From Bifidobacterium pseudolongum subsp. globosum (GTDB taxonomy: Bacteria > Actinomycetota > Actinomycetes > Actinomycetales > Bifidobacteriaceae), in NCBI RefSeq assembly GCF_004155535.1, contig NZ_RYUH01000009.1, positions 248,001 to 312,000 on the forward strand: DNA of 64,000 nt. Reading direction: 5' to 3'. Below the pieces are notes generated by a model. The model had not been told where the DNA came from. It ran no database searches and was given only the letters and a program-made list of their open reading frames with translations. Below, piece after piece: positions 30,121 to 36,820 of the stretch (position 1 is the stretch's first letter; the number at the start of each line of letters is the position of its first letter). The position numbers and the translations under genes are program-made.

Positions 30121-31263
30121 ATGAAGCAAAAACTCATCGACATCCTCGGCCACATCCGGCATCCCTATCTTTTCCTGGTCATTGCGATGTTCTCGTGCAT
30201 GCTGCAATTCGATATATGGAACTTCGGCAAAGCCAACGGCGCCGCGATCATCACCGCCCTCGTCATCGTGCAGGCCCTGGCGGTCACATGCTACTGGTTC
30301 CCTGTCCAGGCCGCGCTCGCCATCCTCGTGTTCAATGGCATAGGCGAATACGCCATTGCCGGGTATGGGTTGTTCACGTCGTATATGATGCTCATGGCGT
30401 TGCTCATCCTGAGCTATAAACTGGGCAACCGCGGCGCCATCGCCGTGTATGTGGCCGTGATCTGCTACACCATCCTCGAAGGTGTGCTGCGCCCTGAGTT
30501 CATGCCTGCGCAAACGGTGACGTCATTCTGCGCTGCTTACACGCTCATCGTCGTTCTCGGACGCTTCTTCCGGTGGAACAGCGAACGCAACCGCAAGTAC
30601 CGCCAACTGCTGCGCGCACAATCCGAACTGCGCATCCTGCGCCGCGACCAGATGCTCGCCGCGCACATCCACGACACCTTGTCTCAGAAACTCTCCGCCA
30701 TCTCGATGATTGCCCAGTTCCAACACACTGCTGATGGCGAGGATGCGGATGTCTGGCGGCGGATCGTGGAATACAGCAGCGCCGCCCAGCTGGACATGCG
30801 CACACTGATCCGCCAATTGCACGACAGCGGCGAAAGCGAGGAACTTCAGTTCGATGCGTTCACGCGGGACCTGCGTGCGGAAATCGACGAAGACGAACAA
30901 TACCTGCGCGACAACGGCTTCCAAGGGCATACCGATGTGCGCATCGATGAACACGCGGCCACAACGCGCGTCCTCCAGACCTCGTCGGTCGCCTTGATGG
31001 TGGTGCATGAGATCTATACGAACATCTTCAAACACGCCGATCCCGCGCAGCCATATGCGGTGTCCATCGGCATCAGTGCAGACGGCATCCGCATGGATGC
31101 GCGCAACACCATCGCCGCCGAGGGCCAAGTGGTGGACTACGGCGGCAGTGGGTTGCAGTCCCTCACCACCGTGGTCCGTGAACTCGGTGGCACACTGGTT
31201 GGGTCAGCGGATGGGGTCCAATGGCATACACGGGCGTTCATTCCTTTGCAGGAGGCTGAATAG
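30121..31263 (+). CDS. NarL-type sensor histidine kinase
   Basis: A 380-residue membrane kinase. Five or six helices fill residues 15-150, with almost no extracellular loop, a layout typical of sensors that detect ligands in the membrane or short peptides. The HisKA_3-type dimerisation helix begins near 160, with the phospho-acceptor His184 in AAHIHDTLSQKLSAI. The ATPase domain is reduced: HEIYTNIFKHA replaces the N box and GSGLQSL the G box. The likely partner is the LuxR-type regulator at 32.1-32.8 kb, which lies on the opposite strand with a lipoprotein gene between. No strong Shine-Dalgarno is present (TAGGTAATACATC). Confidence 0.88.
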   Translation: MKQKLIDILGHIRHPYLFLVIAMFSCMLQFDIWNFGKANGAAIITALVIVQALAVTCYWFPVQAALAILVFNGIGEYAIAGYGLFTSYMMLMALLILSYKLGNRGAIAVYVAVICYTILEGVLRPEFMPAQTVTSFCAAYTLIVVLGRFFRWNSERNRKYRQLLRAQSELRILRRDQMLAAHIHDTLSQKLSAISMIAQFQHTADGEDADVWRRIVEYSSAAQLDMRTLIRQLHDSGESEELQFDAFTRDLRAEIDEDEQYLRDNGFQGHTDVRIDEHAATTRVLQTSSVALMVVHEIYTNIFKHADPAQPYAVSIGISADGIRMDARNTIAAEGQVVDYGGSGLQSLTTVVRELGGTLVGSADGVQWHTRAFIPLQEAE

Positions 31264-31272
31264 GCCGCCCTG

Positions 31273-31980
31273 TCAGCCTAGTGGTTTCCATATCTCCAAC
31301 CGGGGTTGGAGAAGTGTTGGTGCGGTTGTGGCCATGCAGGTGAGCGTGTCACTGTCGTTGATGTCGAAGCTGAACCGGTCGAATGCGTGTTCGCTCGTAT
31401 CATTCATATACAGGTCGGACTCCTTCCGGTATTGGTCCATCGTGTAGTTCTGTGGCACCAGGTTCTTGCGGTGCAGGCAATCGACCAAAGCTACCTCAGG
31501 ATCGCCATAGAACTCAGGATTGCCGAGCCGTGTCCGGTATGCCAAATCGATGGCAGCAACCCGTGATGTTCGGCATTCACCGATGTCGTCATTCAGTTTG
31601 CGGTCTTGCTCTTCCGTTAGACCCTCAGACGATACGTATGGCGGTGCGAAGTAAATGCCGTTGGTGAGATTCTGCGGTGGTTTGGTGTACCCCTTATCTA
31701 CCAAGCACTGCCTATAGGACTCCCATGCTGCACTGTAGGAAGCATACGAAATCTCCCCATCGTGTTGCAGCGCAGCCCGTAGGACTTCTTTCTGTGACTC
31801 ATCGTATTGGTCATCATCAAGCAACGAATCGATAAGGTCGGTCATTCCGCTTGCAAATTTTCCGGTATCAACTCCTGTCATGGCATTGTTGGATTCGGCT
31901 TCGCTCTTCGAGCAGGACGACAGGCTGGCAACACAAGCGATGATTGTGACTACTGACAATATCTTGTGAATGCTTCTCAT
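31273..31980 (-). CDS. Lipoprotein of unknown function
   Basis: A 235-residue protein starting MRSIHKILSVVTIIACVASL, a lipoprotein signal sequence with lipobox LSSC (Cys at about residue 23), so it should be anchored outside the membrane. The mature part is acidic and helical, with four cysteines (RQCLVDKG, GECRTSR, VDCLHRK, LTCMATT) that could form two disulfides. I recognise no family. The start at 31980 has GAGGGG 5 bases upstream. It lies between the kinase and the regulator and runs in the same direction as the regulator, 116 bases downstream of it. Confidence 0.75.
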   Translation of the reverse strand: MRSIHKILSVVTIIACVASLSSCSKSEAESNNAMTGVDTGKFASGMTDLIDSLLDDDQYDESQKEVLRAALQHDGEISYASYSAAWESYRQCLVDKGYTKPPQNLTNGIYFAPPYVSSEGLTEEQDRKLNDDIGECRTSRVAAIDLAYRTRLGNPEFYGDPEVALVDCLHRKNLVPQNYTMDQYRKESDLYMNDTSEHAFDRFSFDINDSDTLTCMATTAPTLLQPRLEIWKPLG

Positions 31981-32096
31981 GATACCCCTCAAATGGTGAC
32001 TTCTCCGTCGAGTACAGTCCAAATATTTTATTATAGCCGTTTCGGGGAAAGCTCGTGGCAAACCGTGCGGTGTTGTCGGCAAAAGACTACATGGCA

Positions 32097-32768
32097 TTAT
32101 TCGCCCCGTCTGTCGCGCCATGCGATGATCGCCTCGACCTTTGTGCGCACACCCAGTTTCGCGTAGATGCGCTGCGCATAGGTTTTGATGGTGGACTCGG
32201 AGGTGTTGAGCCGTCTGGCGATCCACGAGGTTGTTTTGCCCAGATCGATCCACGTCATGACTTCTTCTTCGCGCGGAGACAGCATGACCATGCGAAGAGG
32301 GGCCACCTGCTGTTCCTCGCTGAGACGGCGGTGGGCCTCGGCAGCGCTTTCCGTGGAGAAACGCCCGTCGGCGGGTATCCGGCATTCGCAGAGAGCCATG
32401 ACGGCTTGGCAGATGGCCTGCGGCCTGTCCTTGGGCAGCAGGCATTGCGCCCCACCGTCCAGCATTGCGTCATGGAAGCGGGCAAGGATGAACGAAGTCA
32501 CTCCCACGAGTATGATCTCGGCATCGTTGGCGCGGATGCGCCGGCAGACCTCACTTCCGGTCATGCCTTCCAAGGAGGCGTCAATGATGAGCGCGTCCGG
32601 CTTGGTGGCGGGTGCCGAGCAGAGGGACACCGCCCTGTTCCCGTCGGTCTCTTTCCAGATCACCTCGCTCTGCGGCAGATAGGTACGGACCACATACTGC
32701 AAGGCCTCCAAGGCAAGGGCGTCGTTGTCCACGATCCCGATTCTGATGTGTTTTCCCGGATAGCGCAT
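32097..32768 (-). CDS. LuxR/NarL-type response regulator
   Basis: A 223-residue two-domain regulator. The receiver has the acidic pair in IVDNDAL, the phospho-accepting Asp63 in ALIIDASLEGMTG and a conserved Lys in LLPKDRP. The C-terminal LuxR helix-turn-helix is SPREEEVMTWIDLGKTTSWIA followed by ESTIKTYAQRIYAKLGVRT. AGAAGGGGG lies 4 bases before the ATG. It is the natural partner of the kinase at 30.1 kb. Its gene diverges from the ABC operon at 33.1 kb; the 325-base gap contains a tandem decamer that could be its binding site. Confidence 0.92.
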   Translation of the reverse strand: MRYPGKHIRIGIVDNDALALEALQYVVRTYLPQSEVIWKETDGNRAVSLCSAPATKPDALIIDASLEGMTGSEVCRRIRANDAEIILVGVTSFILARFHDAMLDGGAQCLLPKDRPQAICQAVMALCECRIPADGRFSTESAAEAHRRLSEEQQVAPLRMVMLSPREEEVMTWIDLGKTTSWIARRLNTSESTIKTYAQRIYAKLGVRTKVEAIIAWRDRRGE

Positions 32769-33093
32769 TATTCCCCCTTCTGAACATGTCCCATCATACT
32801 AATGGAGACGGTGCATGCAGCGGCACATCAATGCGGAGCATCAGAGTCGCCTTCGCTGTTGGTCTGAAAATAACCGCCATACGACTTAATAAGGCTTAAT
32901 AAGGCGCACAAGTGACTATATCTGCTGTCATCCAAAGACGACAACAACACCCGTGGTGCGGAAAATCCCGTGAGGCTCTCTATGCTTTGGGAGGTGTTGG
33001 ACATACACATAACGCGCATGCCGGTTGCGCTCGCAGGAAGTGTGCGCGAGACTGGATATGCACTGTGGCATACCGCGAGGCAGGGGAGGGGTC
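32769..33093. other. Divergent intergenic region with a tandem decamer
   Basis: No gene is evident in this 325-base gap between the response regulator (leftward) and the ABC operon (rightward). Its left half is comparatively AT-rich and includes the decamer repeat at 32885-32904. It probably contains both promoters. Confidence 0.55.
32885..32904 (+). promoter_or_regulatory. Tandem direct repeat, candidate regulator site
   Basis: CTTAATAAGG occurs twice with no gap, so the copies are 10 bp apart, about one helical turn. It lies 116 bases upstream of the response regulator start and 190 bases before the ABC operon start, where an activator might bind. Confidence 0.4.
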
Positions 33094-34182
33094 ATGACGA
33101 GGAAGCAGCAACACAATGGCAAGCGCAGAGCCGCACCCGCGTTGACTTGGGTGTTGCTTGCGGCGGCCACCGCCGCCGCGCTTACGGTGGGGGCGTGCGC
33201 ATTGTGGTTGCCGGACCGCGCGCCGTCGGTGCTTGGCGCCCCAAGCATGGTGGAATCGGCGCCGGCCAGTGTGCAGGAATACTCCGGCACACAACAGGTG
33301 AACGTGGTGCCCACGGTCTCCGGCAACCGCGACCTGCTGGGCAACGCCAGCGGCACCGTGACCGAGAACTGGACGGTGGGAGAGCTGCGTTCCGGTACAC
33401 GCGCCTACCAGGTCAACGATAGGACCGTTGTCGCCCTGCACACCGCAACACCCTTGTACCGCGACCTCAAGGTGGGTGACAAGGGCGAGGATGTCCGCTC
33501 GTTGAACGACGAGCTTGGCCGGCTGGGCTACGACAGTGTGCCGCAATCCGCGGAATACAACTGGAACACCGGCAACGGCTGGCGCCAGCTCATGGTGGAC
33601 TCAGGCAATTCGGACGGCGTTGCGCCAGAGGACATGGACATGCGTCTGTCAGACACCATGTGGATTCCCGAGGATGTGGTGAACGTGCGGGACTGGACGG
33701 CAGCCCAGGGCAGCGCCGTGCAGGCGGGCGCCCCGTTGGGTACGGTGCCGGGCGGCTTGGTGAAGCTCGCGATCCGCAACGGATCGCCTTCCGACAAGGA
33801 GCGCACACTGACGGTGTTCGGTGTTGCGGCACCACTGCCCGCAGGCTCCACGGAGATCACCGATGCCGGCCTGCTCGCACAGATCGCCGCCACGGAAGGC
33901 TACCAAGGCAAGACACCGGAAGAACGGGCGGCAGGCATGGACGCCCAGCTCACGCTGAACCAGACCATCCAAACGCTGCGGGTACCCGCCGGCGCCGTGT
34001 TCGGTACCGATGGGGCCTCGGCTTGCATCGCCACGGGCACGACGCAAGCGCCCGAGACGGTACCGGTGCGCATCATCACAAGCGAATTGGGCGCATCGCT
34101 TGTACAGCCCGAACACATGGATGCCAACGACGTGCATGATGTGCTGATCGGCCCCACGCTGGCCACCTTGCGGTGCGGGTGA
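33094..34182 (+). CDS. Membrane-anchored peptidoglycan-binding / membrane-fusion protein of an ABC system
   Basis: A 362-residue protein with an N-terminal membrane helix (about 17-38, WVLLAAATAAALTVGACALWL) and an extracellular remainder. Around residues 125-150, YRDLKVGDKGEDVRSLNDELGRLGYD matches a PG_binding_1 repeat; the flanking beta-rich parts resemble HlyD/MacA-type adaptors. Such proteins pair with MacB-like exporters in Gram-positives. The ATG has GGGGAGGGG just upstream. It is the first gene of a tight operon: its TGA overlaps the GTG of the ATPase gene. Confidence 0.75.
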   Translation: MTRKQQHNGKRRAAPALTWVLLAAATAAALTVGACALWLPDRAPSVLGAPSMVESAPASVQEYSGTQQVNVVPTVSGNRDLLGNASGTVTENWTVGELRSGTRAYQVNDRTVVALHTATPLYRDLKVGDKGEDVRSLNDELGRLGYDSVPQSAEYNWNTGNGWRQLMVDSGNSDGVAPEDMDMRLSDTMWIPEDVVNVRDWTAAQGSAVQAGAPLGTVPGGLVKLAIRNGSPSDKERTLTVFGVAAPLPAGSTEITDAGLLAQIAATEGYQGKTPEERAAGMDAQLTLNQTIQTLRVPAGAVFGTDGASACIATGTTQAPETVPVRIITSELGASLVQPEHMDANDVHDVLIGPTLATLRCG

Positions 34183-34799
34183 GCGGCATGCGGTTGGTAG
34201 TGCATGACCTGGCCCACCGGTTCCCCGGAACCGATCTGCTGTTCGAACATCTTGACATGACCGTTGAGCCGGGAATGACCGTGGCGATCTGTGGCCCGTC
34301 CGGTTGCGGGAAGTCCACGCTGCTGTCGATTCTCGCCGGTTGGGAAAAGCCGTATGCGGGCAGTGTGGAACGCGAGGGCATCGCCCGGACCGGCTGGGTG
34401 TTCCAGAATCCGGTGGGTGTGGCGCAACGAAGCGCATTGGACCATGTGGTGTTCCCGCTGCTTGCCAAGGGATTCAGCCGTGAGGAAGCGGAACCGCAGG
34501 CCTTGGAGGCGATGGGGCTGTTCGATCTGGACCATGCGGCCGACCGGCGGTTCAGCGAGCTGTCTGGCGGCGAGGCGCAACGGCTCATGTTGGCGCGCGC
34601 CGTGTGCTCACGGCCCGACATGCTGCTCGTGGACGAGCCCACGGCACAACTGGACACACGGACCGCGCATTCGGTGAGCCATGTGCTCGGCAATCTTGCG
34701 AACCAAGGCATGATCGTGCTGGTGGCCACGCATGATCCCGATACCAGGGACGCCTGCGACCATGTGGTCGATCTTGCACAGTACGCACCCGAGGCGTGA
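34179..34799 (+). CDS. ABC transporter ATPase (MacB/LolD type)
   Basis: A 206-residue ATPase subunit. Walker A is GPSGCGKST, Q-loop VFQNPVG, signature LSGGEAQR, Walker B MLLVDEPTAQLD, and switch histidine in VATHDPDT. Small size and these features fit the MacB/LolD group that drives FtsX-like permeases. GTG at 34179 overlaps the previous stop as GTGA, implying translational coupling; an ATG at 34188 is an alternative. Its own stop is again GTGA before the permease gene. It would energise the permease encoded 14 bases downstream. Confidence 0.88.
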   Translation: MSGMRLVVHDLAHRFPGTDLLFEHLDMTVEPGMTVAICGPSGCGKSTLLSILAGWEKPYAGSVEREGIARTGWVFQNPVGVAQRSALDHVVFPLLAKGFSREEAEPQALEAMGLFDLDHAADRRFSELSGGEAQRLMLARAVCSRPDMLLVDEPTAQLDTRTAHSVSHVLGNLANQGMIVLVATHDPDTRDACDHVVDLAQYAPEA

Positions 34800-34813
34800 A
34801 CAGGGGGAAGGCC

Positions 34814-35899
34814 ATGAGACTCAAGTCGATACTCTCTGAGGCGATGCGCAATGTGGGCAGTGGCACTGCGCACGCCATAGCACTGTTCCTCGCCGTGCTG
34901 CTCGGTGGCGTGCTGCTGGGCGGTTACGAAGCCTATACGGTCGTGGCCATGGAACATGAGGCCATGACGCGCGTGGAGGCCATGGCCGACGTGGACACAG
35001 TGGTCGGCGGCACGGTGGACGGCAACGCATGCGACCGGCTCGCCCATGTGCCAGACGCCCCCGTCGCGCAATCGGGCGCCATGCGCACCGGTGAGGAGGT
35101 CACGCCGTTGTCCACACCGAACAACGCCCTGCAATCATTCGAGGTCACGCAGGGCATGCTGGCGCTCATCGCGTCGAATGGCGCCGTCGCCTCACCAATT
35201 GACACGTCGGGGATCTGGGTGTCGACCGACGTGGCGCATGACTTCGGGCTCACGGTCGGCTCCATATTGGCCACGGACCATGGCAACGCCACCGTGGCGG
35301 GCGTCTACCCCTGGCCCAACGACGGCCGGGACACACGGTTCGCCTACGCGTTCCTTGTGCCACGCGCCGCCTCCTTGGGCGACTACAACGAATGCTGGAT
35401 ACGCCAATGGCCGCGTTCGGAACCGACGAGCAACCTCTTGTACGCCACGCTGCGTGTGGGCAATGGGCAGAACCAGGCCGGTGTGGTCGCGCTCAACAAG
35501 GGTTTCGACGCGCACTACGACCCGTATGCCACGTACATGGCGCGCACCACCCGTTTGATCCCGTTCCTCGCGGCGTTTCTGGGCCTTGCCATCGGTGTGA
35601 TCGCCGTGCGCATGCGCAGACTCGAATACGCCGCCGCGCTGCATTCAGGGGAGTCAAAACCGGCGCAATTGCTCGGCATATGCGTGGAGACGCTCGTATG
35701 GGCTGGATTGGCCACGGCGGGCTCATGCGCGCTCATCGCCGCCTACGGTGTGCGCATGGCCGTCGGGGACACCGCGTTGGTCATCGCGACCGCATGCCGT
35801 GCCCCAGTGGCGTTGCTGTGCGCCGTGGTGCTTACGGCGCTCGCCAGTGGCCTGGCTGTGCGGCAGTCGCAATTGTTCCGCCTTTTCAAAGGCCGGTGA
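34814..35899 (+). CDS. FtsX/MacB-like ABC permease
   Basis: A 361-residue permease with FtsX/MacB topology: one N-terminal helix (about 18-42), a large extracellular domain of 190-200 residues, then three helices from about 245 to the end (FLAAFLGLAIGVIAVRM, a helix near 290, and ALLCAVVLTALASGLAV). A RLEYAALHSG-like coupling segment follows the second helix. AGGGGGAAGGCC precedes the ATG at 34814. With the two upstream genes it forms a complete adaptor/ATPase/permease system that may export a peptide, possibly the 53-residue product at 29.9 kb, or give resistance to one. Confidence 0.82.
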   Translation: MRLKSILSEAMRNVGSGTAHAIALFLAVLLGGVLLGGYEAYTVVAMEHEAMTRVEAMADVDTVVGGTVDGNACDRLAHVPDAPVAQSGAMRTGEEVTPLSTPNNALQSFEVTQGMLALIASNGAVASPIDTSGIWVSTDVAHDFGLTVGSILATDHGNATVAGVYPWPNDGRDTRFAYAFLVPRAASLGDYNECWIRQWPRSEPTSNLLYATLRVGNGQNQAGVVALNKGFDAHYDPYATYMARTTRLIPFLAAFLGLAIGVIAVRMRRLEYAAALHSGESKPAQLLGICVETLVWAGLATAGSCALIAAYGVRMAVGDTALVIATACRAPVALLCAVVLTALASGLAVRQSQLFRLFKGR

Positions 35900-35944
35900 G
35901 CCGGACATGTGGCCCGGGTTGTGAGGCCGGTCCCCGGCCTGCCT

Positions 35945-35950
35945 TAGACT
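35945..35950 (+). promoter_or_regulatory. -10 box upstream of the third ykoE riboswitch
   Basis: TAGACT lies 9 bases before the start of the TPP aptamer, so a transcript beginning 6-8 bases after it would include the whole riboswitch. Confidence 0.4.
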
Positions 35951-35958
35951 CGGAACTC

Positions 35959-36052
35959 GACACGGGGGCTGATGCGCGCGGCGCATCGGCTGAGAGAGGC
36001 CAAGCCTCGACCGATTGAACGTGAATCCGGACAATGCCGGCGCACGGACGTC
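35959..36052 (+). promoter_or_regulatory. TPP riboswitch of ykoE-ECF operon
   Basis: Blocks in order: GACACGGGGGC, a long GATGCGCGCGGCGCATC hairpin, GGCTGAGAGAGG, CGACCGATTGAACGTGA, TCCGGACAATGCCGG, GCACGGACGTC. CCCGTGCCTT (36059-36068) can pair with the aptamer's ACACGGG or with AAGGCAC of the Shine-Dalgarno (36114-36120), as in the other two copies. Confidence 0.94.
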
Positions 36053-36125
36053 GAATTTCCCGTGCCTTATCGCCATGGGCGCCACACCGGCGTCCATATG
36101 GACAGGAAAGAGAAAGGCACTCATT

Positions 36126-36746
36126 ATGTCTGCTTCGGTTGTGGAAGCAAAACCCGTTTTGAAATGGCGTGTGGTCGACATCGCCGTGGCTTCGGTCATC
36201 GGCGTGGCATCCGCCCTCATCTATTGGGCTGTGGCGATCTTCAGCGCCGCCCCTTGGTCCGTGCTCGAGGCCGTGGTGCCCGGGCTCGCGGGCGTCTTCA
36301 ATGGCCTATGGCTGTTCGCCGGGCCGCTGGCCGCCGTCATCGTGCGCAAACCGGGGGCTGCGCTCTATGCGGAAGTTGTCGCCGGCGTGCTCGAAGCACT
36401 CATGGGCAACATGTGGGGTGGGGTCGAAACATTCCTGATCGCGTTCGTGCAGGGCCTGTGCGCTGAAATCGCATTCGCCGTGTTCGCATACCGCAAATGG
36501 AACTTGCCGGTCATGATGTTCTCCGGTGCGCTCAGTGGCTTGGGATGCTGGGCGTATTCGTTCTTCACCCACCTGCAGGCCATCGACATCAGCGGCTCCT
36601 ACGGCATCGTCTATCTGGTCACGACCGTGCTGTCGGGGCTCGTCTTCGCCGGCGTCGCCATGTGGTACCTCTACATCGGCATCGCCAAGACCGGCGCGCT
36701 CGACAACTTCGCATCCGGCCGCATGGTGCGCAACCGCACTCGCTGA
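36126..36746 (+). CDS. ykoE: YkoE-type thiamine/HMP ECF S component, operon copy
   Basis: A 206-residue S component closely related to the two copies in the 19.8-23.1 kb patch: KWRVVDIAVASVIGVASAL, VPGLAGVFNGLWLFAGPLAAV, IVRKPGAALYAEVVAGVLEAL, MFSGALSGLGC, and KTGALDNFASGR near the end. It captures thiamine or its pyrimidine precursor outside the cell. AGAAAGGCAC lies 5 bases before the ATG. Unlike the other two, it is followed 74 bases later by its own fused ATPase-ATPase-EcfT gene, so this is probably the ancestral, complete importer. Confidence 0.93.
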   Translation: MSASVVEAKPVLKWRVVDIAVASVIGVASALIYWAVAIFSAAPWSVLEAVVPGLAGVFNGLWLFAGPLAAVIVRKPGAALYAEVVAGVLEALMGNMWGGVETFLIAFVQGLCAEIAFAVFAYRKWNLPVMMFSGALSGLGCWAYSFFTHLQAIDISGSYGIVYLVTTVLSGLVFAGVAMWYLYIGIAKTGALDNFASGRMVRNRTR

Positions 36747-36820
36747 ACCAATCCCGATGCCCCGGCCAAACGCGCCGGGGCATCGGCATATCCACCACCG
36801 CAAAGGAACCAGCAGAAACC

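Noticed and set aside
32912-33097. 61-codon reading before the ABC operon
   Set aside because: No ribosome-binding site and no hydrophobic or cysteine pattern; probably non-coding.
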